A stretch of DNA of 64,000 nt from assembly GCA_041662605.1 (NCBI GenBank), contig JBAZSD010000018.1, forward strand, positions 1-64,000, written 5' to 3'. Source of the stretch: Desulfomonilaceae bacterium. GTDB taxonomy: Bacteria > Desulfobacterota > Desulfomonilia > Desulfomonilales > Desulfomonilaceae. Below, piece after piece: positions 52,840-62,327 of the stretch (position 1 is its first letter; each line of letters begins with the position of its first letter). Under the pieces are notes generated by a model, which made no database searches, was not told the origin of the DNA, and worked only from the letters and a program-made list of their open reading frames with translations. The position numbers were made by a program, and so were the translations under genes.

Positions 52840-55544
52840 TTGTTGAGTCAATTGGCGTCTGTTATTGGCGGAACATGCTTCGGGAAAAAGTCGTGGGACC
52901 ATTTTCAGAATGCCTCAATGTGGTGTACGCTTCCAACGGCTCAGGAAAGTCATCCCTTTTCGAAGCCTTAAGGAGAGGTTTGATTGACAGACATAATGTC
53001 AAGGGAGAAGACATTAACGAGATTCAACCCTGGGGGCGGGATCTCGCGCCCAGAGTAGTGGTTGAGTTTAAACACAAGGGCCATTCTTACCGGATAACCA
53101 AGCAGTTTATACAGAGCGTCAGTTCAGTACTGGAGGAAATGCAGGCCGGCCGGTACAATCCGATTAAGCAGGGGCTAAAGGCTGATGAAGCGGTTCGCGA
53201 GATGCTAACCAGGAATCCGCCTGCCAAGGGATTGTCGAGAGTTGAACACTGGGGATGGGCTCAGGCTCTGTGGGCCCCGCAGGGAAGACTTGCTCTCGAC
53301 CAGTTGTCCAATGATGTCCTTCACGATATTCGAGACACTCTGAGCGCTCATCTCACATCCAACGGCTCATCCCGTGTGGAAAAGGAGATTAACAGGCTCT
53401 ATGCCATGTATTTCACAGGCGCCGGAAAACTGAAAAAAGGTAAAGACGCCCCGGCAAGCGTTACGTTCAGGCAGGACCTTGAAAAGACTCGAACCGACTT
53501 GATTCAGGCGAAGGATCGATATGAATCTTTTCAAAGGACATCGGCTGAGGTTGAAAAATGTCGGCTTCTTACAGCGAAGGCCAGGCTGGAATTGGATCGG
53601 ATAGAGGGATTGCTGTCGACCACAGAATCAAGCTTGAAAGAATATCGTGAGCTGAAGGCCGCCCGGAGTGAAAACGACAGCAGCGCCAAGATTCACGCGG
53701 GTAAGTTTGCGGCGCTGAACACTACCATCGAACAGATAGCCAAAACAGAAAATGACATCGCCATAGGGCGAATAGAATTAGAACAGCTTGCCAAAGATTT
53801 GGAACAAAAGGGAAAAGAATTCGAAATCGCCGAGGATAATCTCACGAATTGTCAGGAAGACCTCGACAGGATCAAGACGCTGGAGAACGAAGTTAACGAT
53901 ATGACAATTCTCGCCGAGTCAGCTCGTTCCTATTCTGACATCTGTCCGAAACTGACGGCTCTCGAAGAAAAGTTGACCCGGATTTCTGTAGCCAGGGAAC
54001 GCCTCACACAGCTTGAATTGCAAAGAAAGTCTGTAAAATCCCCGAATGAAGAGACACTGAAGGCTATTGGAATTGCCATGAGGGACCGTGATGACACGAA
54101 TCTCAGAATAGACGCCTCTTTAATGCATGTGGAAGTCATTGCTGAAACAGGACTGACGGTTGATGTGCTGAAGGGCGATGACACGGGGGCGGTCAACGTC
54201 CTGTCTGGAGAGGTCACAGCATTCAGGGGATCTCCTGAAGTAAGCGTCCGAATCCCTGACGTGGCGACGATCAGGGCTTGGGGTCCGACCGGATCAATCG
54301 ACGAACTCAGGGAGAAACTTTCCAAGACACAAAAGAAAATATCGCAATTGTCTGAGCCCTATGGGACTACCGATCTAACCGAGCTTGAGAAACTTTCCGG
54401 TCGGGCCAACGAAATAGCCCGAAACATTCGTGAGGCGGAGCTGGAAATCAAAACATTGTTGGGCAAAGTTAAGCTCAATGTCCTGGAACATGAAAGAGCG
54501 TCTTTGGAACACAACCGGGAGGTGATTTTAGAGCATTATCCCGAGTGGGTGTCAAATTCGCCGGACTGGGAAAATCTGAAAAAGAAAGCTGATAAATTGG
54601 CCGAATCGCACGCAGCGCAAAGGGAGCAAGCGTCAAAAAATCTGGAGGACGCCAGGAAACTGCGTGGTAATCTGGACAAGAGACTGGGAGTATTAAGGAC
54701 GAAAATTGAAGGAGTAGAAAAAGCGATCGGGGAAAATGAGAAACGACTCAATGGTCTGAACAAGGACAACAAAACCCCGGAGCAACGCAAAAACGAGCTG
54801 AACGAAATTTCCATGAGTTGGAACGCAGCGAAAAGCAAATTGGAAGATTTGCAAAACCAGCTAAAGAAGTTTGATCAAGACCCTGAAGCCTTGGCTAAGA
54901 AGCTGATATCAGCAAAAACTCAGGCTGAAAATCATTACGGACAATGCAAGGATCAGGAGAGCATGGCAATTGGGAGCCTCAAAGTCCTTAGCGAAGGCGG
55001 TTCATATTCCGAGTTGGCTAAAGCTCATGAAACGATTGTTCAACTGGAGAAGAGCATCCAGCGTGAGGAGCTTGATCAGGATGCGATTCGCCTGTTGCAT
55101 GACACGATAGATAGCGTGCGTAAGGAGGCGTTGTCGTCTGTTTCACGACCCGTAGAGGATGCGGCAACGAAGACTTTGAATTACATTTGCGGGGCCGGCT
55201 TGGGACAGGTCCGTCTTGGAGACATGTTTCAGCCGTCAGAGCTTATGCCTGAATTGTGTGACTTCAATGTCGGGGTTACAAGTCTTTCAGGCGGAGAACG
55301 GGAACAGCTTTACTTTGCTGTTAGGCTGGCCCTGGCCGACGTCCTGGCTCAGGATGAAAGACAGCTCGTTGTTCTCGATGATGTACTTACCGCTACTGAC
55401 TCCATGCGGCTGGGGAGGGTCCTCGATGTTTTGGAGGACAGCGCAAAGAGACTTCAGATAATCCTGTTGACCTGCCATCCGGAGCGGTACCAGCGCCTGT
55501 CATCAGCCCGGTTTTTCGATTTTAACGCAACCCGGGATTGCTAG
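52836..55544 (+). CDS. SbcC/Rad50-like ATPase, apparently without zinc hook
   Basis: 902 residues: N-terminal Walker A NGSGKSSLFEAL, long coiled coils (about 190-480 and 500-760) and a C-terminal ABC signature SLSGGEREQLYF with Walker B QLVVLDDVLTATD. I find no CxxC zinc-hook motif in the coiled-coil apex; instead a small globular insert (VLKGDDTGAVNVLSGEVTAF, about residues 445-475) sits between the coils, as in YhaN-like proteins. With the SbcD-like partner it makes a nuclease-ATPase complex for double-strand break ends. Confidence 0.85.
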   Translation: MIVESIGVCYWRNMLREKVVGPFSECLNVVYASNGSGKSSLFEALRRGLIDRHNVKGEDINEIQPWGRDLAPRVVVEFKHKGHSYRITKQFIQSVSSVLEEMQAGRYNPIKQGLKADEAVREMLTRNPPAKGLSRVEHWGWAQALWAPQGRLALDQLSNDVLHDIRDTLSAHLTSNGSSRVEKEINRLYAMYFTGAGKLKKGKDAPASVTFRQDLEKTRTDLIQAKDRYESFQRTSAEVEKCRLLTAKARLELDRIEGLLSTTESSLKEYRELKAARSENDSSAKIHAGKFAALNTTIEQIAKTENDIAIGRIELEQLAKDLEQKGKEFEIAEDNLTNCQEDLDRIKTLENEVNDMTILAESARSYSDICPKLTALEEKLTRISVARERLTQLELQRKSVKSPNEETLKAIGIAMRDRDDTNLRIDASLMHVEVIAETGLTVDVLKGDDTGAVNVLSGEVTAFRGSPEVSVRIPDVATIRAWGPTGSIDELREKLSKTQKKISQLSEPYGTTDLTELEKLSGRANEIARNIREAELEIKTLLGKVKLNVLEHERASLEHNREVILEHYPEWVSNSPDWENLKKKADKLAESHAAQREQASKNLEDARKLRGNLDKRLGVLRTKIEGVEKAIGENEKRLNGLNKDNKTPEQRKNELNEISMSWNAAKSKLEDLQNQLKKFDQDPEALAKKLISAKTQAENHYGQCKDQESMAIGSLKVLSEGGSYSELAKAHETIVQLEKSIQREELDQDAIRLLHDTIDSVRKEALSSVSRPVEDAATKTLNYICGAGLGQVRLGDMFQPSELMPELCDFNVGVTSLSGGEREQLYFAVRLALADVLAQDERQLVVLDDVLTATDSMRLGRVLDVLEDSAKRLQIILLTCHPERYQRLSSARFFDFNATRDC

Positions 55545-55590
55545 CCAAACCACGAAGTCGCGAATACTGGCGCCAATCCTCAAGCGCGGG

Positions 55591-55824
55591 TTATCCGCCT
55601 GCCACAGGCGAAAACAAGACGAGTTGATCGCCTTCCACGAGTTCTCGGTTCGGCTTCGCCGCCCGTCCATTGACGATAATGACCTTGGGAGCGGAATCGG
55701 GAATCGCGAGAGTCTCCAGGACGTCCGCCACAGTGGCGCCCGGAGGCGCATCCAGGTAGAAAAGCTCCTCACCGTGGGGCGTCATGTCGCTGAAGGTCAA
55801 CTGCAGTCTAACACCGATACGCAT
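55591..55824 (-). CDS. MoaD/ThiS-family sulfur carrier linked to AOR
   Basis: 77 residues with a beta-grasp pattern (VRLQLTFSDM, ATVADVLETLAIP, IIVNGRAAKPNRELVEGDQL) ending in SPVAGG; the terminal Gly-Gly is the thiocarboxylated end of MoaD/ThiS proteins. The gene follows the AOR gene by 20 bases. Such AOR-linked MoaD proteins probably supply sulfur for the tungsten-pterin cofactor. Confidence 0.85.
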   Translation of the reverse strand: MRIGVRLQLTFSDMTPHGEELFYLDAPPGATVADVLETLAIPDSAPKVIIVNGRAAKPNRELVEGDQLVLFSPVAGG

Positions 55825-55844
55825 TGCAGCCGCTCCCGAAGAAT

Positions 55845-57680
55845 CTAGGCGAGTCCAAGCTCCCTGAGCTTTTCCTCAGTGGGAATTCCGTTAGTGTCCC
55901 ATCCCCGTAGCCGGTAGTACTCATTCAACATCTCTTCCAGGTGACACACCATTCCCTTCGCCGGTCCATCGGGCATTGGCTCCGAGACAATGCGGGCCGG
56001 CAAGGTGTCGTCCTTCCGGGAAAAACCTGCCCGTGAGAGAAAGAGGCGTTCGGCGTTGAAAATACGTTCTCCTGCGGCGCAGACTTCTTCCAACGAATAG
56101 TCCATGCCGGTAGCCGCGTTGAGCAACTCGGTGATTCCTTCCGGCTTGATTGTCTCATCCGGTCGCACGTAGTTGCGCACTGAGAAGAATACGCACAATC
56201 CCGCGGCGTCGATGACACTGAACGCATCCTGCCAATCTTTTACGATTTGGGGCTTGTCATGGTAGGTTAGTGGATCGAGCTGCTTGGGAACGCCCAGAAG
56301 CTCGATGTAGGCAGGGTCGCCTCTCATGTGCGACGCGCCGATGGGGCTTGTCGCATAGGCCAGCCCCATACCTTGCTCCCCGCGCGGATCGTAGCCTGCA
56401 AATTCTTGGCCCTTGGCCACCATGGCGAATTCGGGCCGGCCGTAATGCCGCGCGAGACGCAGCGAACCCTGTGCGAGCAAATGACCGAAGTCCTGTCGAC
56501 GCCCGGTCAGACGGGTAAGTTCCACCACAGCCCGGGCGTCTCCGAATTTGAGATCGCGGCCAAGCCCGACATCTGAGGGCGAAATCAGTCCTTTCTCGCT
56601 CATTTCCATTGCGCACGCGATGGTCGCCCCCATGGTGATGGTGTCCATGCCCAACTCGTTGCAGATGTAGTTCGCCTTGGTCACCGCGGCAAGATCGTCT
56701 ACCCCGCAATCACTTCCGAATGAATATACCGTTTCGTACTCCGGCCCTTCTCCTTCGCCGGCATAGGGACCGTCAGGCACTTTTGTGCCGCGTCCGCACG
56801 CTATGGGGCATGAGAAACAGGCCTTGGGTTTCACCAGGTACTGTTTAGTGAGCGCTCTGCCGTCGATTTTTTTCCATCCTTCGAACAGACCGGATTGGAA
56901 ATTGCGTGTGGGAAACACACCGAAATTCTGCGTGCCCACTGCGGTTATTGCAGTTCCCCATTCCCGCAGCGGGATCGGGCCTCCATGGAACGATTTCTTA
57001 AAACGGTCAAGAAACCCTGCGACGAGGGACTTGAATCGGTTCGGATCGGCCAGCTCGACTTTGCCTTCCCCTTTGACCGCGACTGCCTTCAGCTTCTTGA
57101 AGCCCATCACCGCGCCCACGCCGGAACGTCCAGCCGCCCGGTGTCTGTCGTTCATGATGGAGGCGAACAGAACTCCCAATTCGCCTGCCGGGCCGATTAC
57201 GGACGTCCTCGCCGACATGTCGGTTTCGGCTCGCACGGCTTCATCGGTTTCCGGCACATTTTTACCCCACAAATGTCCGGCGGGTCTCAGTTCGGCATGG
57301 GAACCGTTCATCCAGAGGTACACCGGTTCGGAAGACCTACCTCTGACGATTATCGAGTCCCACCCGGCCTTTTTGAGAACTGAGGGAAACTTGCCTCCGG
57401 AATTGCTACACGTTACGGCCCCGGTCAAAGGCGATTTGGTCATCACCATGTACCGGGCGCCGGTGGGAGCGGAGGTCCCGGTCAACGGGCCCGTGGCAAA
57501 GATCAGGTCGTTGCCTTCACTTAAAGGATCGACTTCAGGGTCTACAGTGTCGAGGAGGTGTTTGATACCCAGTCCGCGACCGCCGATGTAATCGCGGGCG
57601 GCTCGAGGGTCAAGGGGCCGCTCTTCAACGCGACCTGCGGTTAAATCCACCCACAAAACCTTACCGCGCCATCCGTACAT
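55845..57680 (-). CDS. Tungsten-type aldehyde:ferredoxin oxidoreductase
   Basis: 611 residues, normal AOR length. Start MYGWRGKVLWVDLTAGRVEE and YIGGRGLGIKHLLD, pterin-binding TGPLTGTSAPTGARYMV, the [4Fe-4S] cysteines CFSCPIACG and the last ligand in DAAGLCVFFS. AORs oxidise aldehydes to acids with ferredoxin, or reduce acids. Co-transcribed with a Liv importer and aminotransferase, it probably oxidises the aldehyde produced by transamination. The specific aldehyde is unknown. Confidence 0.92.
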   Translation of the reverse strand: MYGWRGKVLWVDLTAGRVEERPLDPRAARDYIGGRGLGIKHLLDTVDPEVDPLSEGNDLIFATGPLTGTSAPTGARYMVMTKSPLTGAVTCSNSGGKFPSVLKKAGWDSIIVRGRSSEPVYLWMNGSHAELRPAGHLWGKNVPETDEAVRAETDMSARTSVIGPAGELGVLFASIMNDRHRAAGRSGVGAVMGFKKLKAVAVKGEGKVELADPNRFKSLVAGFLDRFKKSFHGGPIPLREWGTAITAVGTQNFGVFPTRNFQSGLFEGWKKIDGRALTKQYLVKPKACFSCPIACGRGTKVPDGPYAGEGEGPEYETVYSFGSDCGVDDLAAVTKANYICNELGMDTITMGATIACAMEMSEKGLISPSDVGLGRDLKFGDARAVVELTRLTGRRQDFGHLLAQGSLRLARHYGRPEFAMVAKGQEFAGYDPRGEQGMGLAYATSPIGASHMRGDPAYIELLGVPKQLDPLTYHDKPQIVKDWQDAFSVIDAAGLCVFFSVRNYVRPDETIKPEGITELLNAATGMDYSLEEVCAAGERIFNAERLFLSRAGFSRKDDTLPARIVSEPMPDGPAKGMVCHLEEMLNEYYRLRGWDTNGIPTEEKLRELGLA

Positions 57681-57683
57681 CTC

Positions 57684-58415
57684 CTATTCGCTCCTTTCCG
57701 CGGTCACACTCTTCTTCATACCCAGGTAGGCGTCCTTGATCGATGGATCTCTGAGGAGTTCGGCTGAAGGGCCTTCCCGAACAATCCTTCCGGCTTCCAG
57801 GATGTAGGCGTATGTGGAGTTCTTGAGAGCCATTTCCACGGACTGCTCCACCAGGAGCATCGTGATCCGATTCCGCAACTCGGCAAGGACGCGATAGATT
57901 TCCTGCACGATGACCGGCGCAAGCCCCAGAGACAGTTCGTCTAAAATCAGAATGGAAGGGCGGCTCATCAACGCGCGACCGATGGCCAGCATCTGCTGTT
58001 CGCCACCGGACAACGTGCCCGCTCGCTGAGTCATCCTGTTCTTGAGGACAGGGAAAAGGGTGAGAACTTCGTCCATCGTTTGTGTGAGACTCTTTCGGCC
58101 TCGGGGCAGAAATGCGCCCATCATGAGATTGTCGGCCACGGTCATATCCACAAAGGTCCGTCTTCCTTCGGGAACTGTGGCCACGCCCAGGCGCGCTATC
58201 GCGTACGGCGGCATATTCTGTATCTCCCGATCTTCCAGCGTTACCGTACCCCTAGTCGCTGCCCTCAATCCGCTGATTACGCCGATCAAACTCGACTTGC
58301 CCGCGCCGTTGGCCCCCAATACGGTCACGGAGGAACCCTTGGGAACCTCCAGGGAAACGCCTCGCAACACCCGGTTTTCGCCGATGTTGGCCTCCAGATC
58401 CGTGAGTTTAAGCAT
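57684..58415 (-). CDS. livF: ABC transporter ATPase LivF (second system)
   Basis: 243 residues: Walker A GANGAGKSS, signature LSGGEQQMLAIGRAL, Walker B ILILDELSLGLAP and LVEQSVEMAL. The Walker B Glu-Leu (DEL rather than DEP) is common in LivF. Overlaps LivG by eight bases and ends four bases before the AOR start. Confidence 0.92.
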   Translation of the reverse strand: MLKLTDLEANIGENRVLRGVSLEVPKGSSVTVLGANGAGKSSLIGVISGLRAATRGTVTLEDREIQNMPPYAIARLGVATVPEGRRTFVDMTVADNLMMGAFLPRGRKSLTQTMDEVLTLFPVLKNRMTQRAGTLSGGEQQMLAIGRALMSRPSILILDELSLGLAPVIVQEIYRVLAELRNRITMLLVEQSVEMALKNSTYAYILEAGRIVREGPSAELLRDPSIKDAYLGMKKSVTAERSE

Positions 58416-59139
58416 CTGGCTGCTCTCCCAGGTAGGCCTTTATGACGAGCGGGTCCCGGCACACTTCTTCCGGTGAACCCTGAGAAATGAGACTCCCCTG
58501 ATCCATTACCAGCACTCGGTCGCACACACTCATGATGGCTCCCATGATGTGCTCTATCCATATCACGGTGATATCGTACCGGTCGCGAATGGATTTGATG
58601 AGTTTAAGGGCTGTGTCCATTTCCATGCTGTTGAGTCCCCCGAGGACTTCGTCCAGGAGTATCAGTTTCGGGTTCGCTCCAAGGGCTCGCGCCGACTCAA
58701 GGCGTTTTTTGTCGATGAGGTTGAGGCTTGCCGCATCCGACTCTTCCTTGCCGGCCAGGCCGGTCATTGCGAGCAGTTCCTCCGCTTCCTGTTTGCGGGC
58801 CGCTCCTTTAAGGTCTGGGCGGTTCTCCATCAGCGCGACGCACACATTTTCCATGCAGGTCATTTTAGCGAAGGGTCTGACGATCTGATAGGTTCTCGAT
58901 ATCCCCGACCTGCATATCTGATGAGGCTTGAGGCCTGTAATGTCCCGACCCTGAAACCAGATCGCGCCTCCATCCGGAGTAACGGCACCGGTTATAAGAT
59001 TGAACATGGTGGTCTTACCGGCTCCGTTGGGCCCGATCATACCCAGGATCTCTCCGGGGTTCACCGAAAAACTCACGCTGTTGATGACTTTGACTCCTCC
59101 AAAGCGCTTGGAAATAGTTTTCACCTCAAGAAGGCTCAT
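58408..59139 (-). CDS. livG: ABC transporter ATPase LivG (second system)
   Basis: 243 residues from ATG 59139, which overlaps the LivM stop (ATGA) and follows GGAGGG; the longer open frame to 59787 is a shadow of livM. Motifs: Walker A GPNGAGKTT, IDKKRLESARALGANPKLIL (divergent signature region), Walker B LLDEVLGGLNSME and IEHIMGAIMSVCDR. The Walker B triplet is DEV. Confidence 0.9.
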   Translation of the reverse strand: MSLLEVKTISKRFGGVKVINSVSFSVNPGEILGMIGPNGAGKTTMFNLITGAVTPDGGAIWFQGRDITGLKPHQICRSGISRTYQIVRPFAKMTCMENVCVALMENRPDLKGAARKQEAEELLAMTGLAGKEESDAASLNLIDKKRLESARALGANPKLILLDEVLGGLNSMEMDTALKLIKSIRDRYDITVIWIEHIMGAIMSVCDRVLVMDQGSLISQGSPEEVCRDPLVIKAYLGEQPDA

Positions 59140-60104
59140 GTGGATCGTTTCCCTCCGGTGACTTTCTTCCACCAATTCACGGACAAACCCACAAGTCCTT
59201 GAGGCGCGAAGCGTGCGAAAACCAGGGCTACGCAGGCAAATACCAGCACGTGATACTTGTCGCTGAATTCCCGCACAAACTCGCTGAGGACCTCCAGGAG
59301 AAAGGCGCCCACGACAGGACCCGCCATCGTGCCCAACCCTCCGATTACCGCCATCGCGAGCACGTGGAACATCATGTCCAGAGAGGGTATATGGGGAGTA
59401 ATAAGCATGAGGTAATGCCCGTACAGCGACCCGGCCAGTCCCGCCATAGCGCCACTGATGACGAAGGCGTTGAGCCGAACCCTCGTTACATTGACTCCCA
59501 GAGATTGAGCCGCTGTTTCGTCGTTGAGCACCGCCCGAAACCGAAGCCCCATGTCTGAATTGATTATCCAGCTCACCAGCCAGACAACTCCCACCGCCGC
59601 AACGAGCATGATATAGAAGGCCGTTGTCTTGGAATAGGGCCCGACGATAAACGGCACCACCAATCCCATCGTGCCGCGAGTGACATCGTATTCGTTCTGG
59701 ATTATTATGCGAACGATCTCGGAAAAAGCCAGCGTGGTAAGCGAGAGATAGATTCCCCCCATCCTGATGCACAATGCGCCCAGACACAGTGACAGGAGAG
59801 CGGCGGCCGCTACGCCCAACAAAAGCCCGAACAGCGGATGCAGCCCCAGCTTGGCCGAAAGTATCCCGCTAGTGTAACAACCGATTCCGGCGAACGCCGC
59901 ATGCGCAAAAGAGACTTGCCCGGTAAAACCGGCAAGCAGGTTCCAGGAACTCGCCATCATGACGTAGAAGAGCCCCACAATAGCGCTGTTCAGCCAGTAT
60001 GGTCCCAGCACGAAAGGCAGGCACGAGAACCCGGCAAGAATGACCAGCCACCCGGCTGATTCGCCTCCGAGGGGTTTACTGAAATCTTTTGCCGCAGCCT
60101 GCAT
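59136..60104 (-). CDS. livM: ABC permease LivM (second system)
   Basis: 322 residues, about nine membrane helices: SSWNLLAGFTGQVSFAHAAF, RMGGIYLSLTTLAFSEIVRI and GGLGTMAGPVVGAFLLE. 13 bases after LivH and four-base overlap with LivG. Confidence 0.92.
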   Translation of the reverse strand: MQAAAKDFSKPLGGESAGWLVILAGFSCLPFVLGPYWLNSAIVGLFYVMMASSWNLLAGFTGQVSFAHAAFAGIGCYTSGILSAKLGLHPLFGLLLGVAAAALLSLCLGALCIRMGGIYLSLTTLAFSEIVRIIIQNEYDVTRGTMGLVVPFIVGPYSKTTAFYIMLVAAVGVVWLVSWIINSDMGLRFRAVLNDETAAQSLGVNVTRVRLNAFVISGAMAGLAGSLYGHYLMLITPHIPSLDMMFHVLAMAVIGGLGTMAGPVVGAFLLEVLSEFVREFSDKYHVLVFACVALVFARFAPQGLVGLSVNWWKKVTGGKRST

Positions 60105-60117
60105 AATGGTTTCCCTA

Positions 60118-60981
60118 CTAAAGTCGCTTCTGACCGAACAGACCCGTGGGTCGGAAGAAGAGGACCAGAATCAGAATTAGAAAACCGAAAAGGCTCTTAT
60201 AGCCGCTGGATATGTAAGCGACTCCGAGGTTCTCTACTATGCCCAGGAGCAAGCCTCCGACAATGCAACCGGTCAGCGAACCCAGTCCGCCGAGTATCAT
60301 CACCACGAATGCGGTCAGAGAGATGCCTACTCCCACAGTGGGGGTGACGGGAAATACGGGGGTGAGTATGACACCCGCGCACGCTGCCAGCACGCATCCC
60401 AAACCGAACGAGAGCATATTCACTCGCTCGGGGTTGACTCCTAACAGGGAAGCCATTTCGCGGTCCATGGCCACACTTCGAATCACTCGCCCAAACCATG
60501 TCTTGCGCATTACCACCATAAAAACCGCTATCACCGCAGCGGCGGCGGCGAAAGACGCCAGCCGTTGATTGCTGTAGGAGAACAAGCCCAAAATGTCGCT
60601 GGCCCCGTTCACCCAATTGGGTGGCTTATTGGGATAAGGACCGAAAACCACCAAATATGCGTTCTGAAGAATTATGTACAGAATAAACGTGATGATCAGA
60701 GAGTACATTTCCTGGCCGTAGGTAGGCCGTATGAGGATACGCTCTATCACCAGCCCGAAAAAAAATACAAGGACCACAGCCACAACCATCGAACTCAGAG
60801 GATCGAATCCCAACGCCTGCGAACAAAGGGCGCTGAAGTATCCGGCCAACACATAGAGTTCGCCGTGAGCGAAGTTGATAACGCCCATAATTCCGACGAT
60901 CAACGTTACGCCCAGTGCTACTAGCGCATAGGTGCTCCCCATGAACACCCCGTTGGTAAGATACAGCAGCAGGTCTTCCAA
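60118..60981 (-). CDS. livH: ABC permease LivH (second system)
   Basis: 287 residues: NGVFMGSTYALVALGVTLIV, NFAHGELYVLAGYF, RAVA-type loop RSVAMDREMASLLGVNPERV and ILGGLGSLTGCIVGGLLLG. Follows the binding-protein gene after about 80 bases. Confidence 0.92.
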   Translation of the reverse strand: MEDLLLYLTNGVFMGSTYALVALGVTLIVGIMGVINFAHGELYVLAGYFSALCSQALGFDPLSSMVVAVVLVFFFGLVIERILIRPTYGQEMYSLIITFILYIILQNAYLVVFGPYPNKPPNWVNGASDILGLFSYSNQRLASFAAAAAVIAVFMVVMRKTWFGRVIRSVAMDREMASLLGVNPERVNMLSFGLGCVLAACAGVILTPVFPVTPTVGVGISLTAFVVMILGGLGSLTGCIVGGLLLGIVENLGVAYISSGYKSLFGFLILILVLFFRPTGLFGQKRL

Positions 60982-61061
60982 GGATCCGCCGTCCTTTCGA
61001 GCTGGTAATGGGCCGGATCAACCGCTCGGTTCAGAAGCGGTAGATCCGGGAAAAGGGGTCG

Positions 61062-62255
61062 CTACTTCTTCAGGTCACCCGTCTTCGCATCCATGGGATA
61101 GACCACAACCTGCTTCTTGTCTTGCCATTGAACGATAAGCATCGGCGGCTGCCACTGATGATATGCGTAGCTGCCTTTTTCCTTGCCGAACTTCACCTGA
61201 CCGGAGCAAACTACGATGTCCGAGTTTTCCAGAGCCTTCGTGAGTTTTTCGCTGTCGGTGGACCCCGCGCGCTTGATGCCGTCCGCTGCGATCAAGATTA
61301 CATCGTAGATGGAACGGGACTTGTAGTCCGTAGGAGGTTTGCCGAACTTCTTCTGGTACGCTGCGTCGAACTCTTTGGCTACCGGAGTCAGCATGACTTT
61401 TTCGTGCATTCGGGAAACGAACAGCTCAAGGTTGCCATACTGCCCTACGGTTTTCCAGAACTCGGGCCACAGCGACGGTGGTCCAGCGCCTTCCAGGAGC
61501 AACGCCTGCGAAGGAACAATGCCGACTTCGCCAGCCTGAGCGATGAGATAGTGCACGCCAAACCCGTATACAAACGCAAGAATGAGATCGGGCTTGAACT
61601 TCTTGACCTTGTTGAGTTCGGTGTAATGGTCCTGACTCTTGGTATCAGTATCTATAGTGGTGAACTCGACGCCGGCGGCCTTAAGTCCGGTTTCGGCCAG
61701 GTCTTTGATGCCTTTGCCCCAGTCGGTATTCTCGGCGAAAATGGCGACTCGCTTGAATCCGTAATGCTTGACAAACCCCATGATGGCGTCGTTGACTACG
61801 CCGCTGTTACAGGGGCCGGCGCGAAAAACGTACGGGTAGTTTTTCTTGGTGATGTCGTCGTGCCAAGCTTCGGCGATGATGAATGGCGTCTTGTTGCGGT
61901 TGGCCACTTCAATCTCCGCCAGGGCCGCAGAGCTGTGGGATTCGCCGAGAACCATCACAACATTGTCTTTCGTAATGAGTTTCTCGATTCCACTGGCTGC
62001 TTTGGCCGGGTCGCCGGCTGTATCTTCGAAGACCACTTCAACTTTCTTTCCCAGGACCCCGCCAGATCCGTTGATCTTATCCAGGGCGAGAGCGATTCCT
62101 TCGTCGAAAGCTGCGCCCGTCGCTGCCGCTGTGCCTGTTCGCGGACCGACCACTCCAATCTTGATGGTTTCCTCAGCCATGGCGCTTCCGGCAAGCCCCA
62201 AGGCAGCCGTCGCCAACGCCACCAATATCGCCATTAGCTTCAAATAGTTGCTCAT
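61062..62255 (-). CDS. Periplasmic substrate-binding protein (second Liv-type system)
   Basis: 397 residues from ATG 62255, preceded by AAGGAGGAG; the frame's earlier Met (62312) would destroy the signal peptide MSNYLKLMAILVALATAALG... ending SAMAEE. Peripla_BP_6 fold: IKIGVVGPRTGTAAATGAAF, GSGGVLGKKVEVVFEDTAGD. Linked to an aminotransferase and BKACE gene, so an amino acid or amine-bearing acid is the likely ligand. Confidence 0.9.
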   Translation of the reverse strand: MSNYLKLMAILVALATAALGLAGSAMAEETIKIGVVGPRTGTAAATGAAFDEGIALALDKINGSGGVLGKKVEVVFEDTAGDPAKAASGIEKLITKDNVVMVLGESHSSAALAEIEVANRNKTPFIIAEAWHDDITKKNYPYVFRAGPCNSGVVNDAIMGFVKHYGFKRVAIFAENTDWGKGIKDLAETGLKAAGVEFTTIDTDTKSQDHYTELNKVKKFKPDLILAFVYGFGVHYLIAQAGEVGIVPSQALLLEGAGPPSLWPEFWKTVGQYGNLELFVSRMHEKVMLTPVAKEFDAAYQKKFGKPPTDYKSRSIYDVILIAADGIKRAGSTDSEKLTKALENSDIVVCSGQVKFGKEKGSYAYHQWQPPMLIVQWQDKKQVVVYPMDAKTGDLKK

Positions 62256-62327
62256 GCCTCTCCTCCTTTCGTGACTTCGTCCAAGGTTCCAGGGAGCGGT
62301 CGCTCCCCCCAATAGCGCTCATTCTCG

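Noticed and set aside
56785..57591. 268-codon open frame opposite the AOR gene
   Set aside because: It is a shadow of a G+C-rich coding region: the opposite strand encodes a full AOR with all motifs, and this frame shows no domain pattern.
59140..59787. N-terminal extension of LivG to 459 residues
   Set aside because: The extension lies over the livM gene in another frame and is Arg/Gly/Ser-rich noise; the ATG at 59139 overlaps the livM stop and follows GGAGGG.
61122..62237. 371-codon open frame opposite the binding-protein gene
   Set aside because: Long but antisense to an unmistakable Peripla_BP_6 protein with signal peptide; no recognisable family in the translation.
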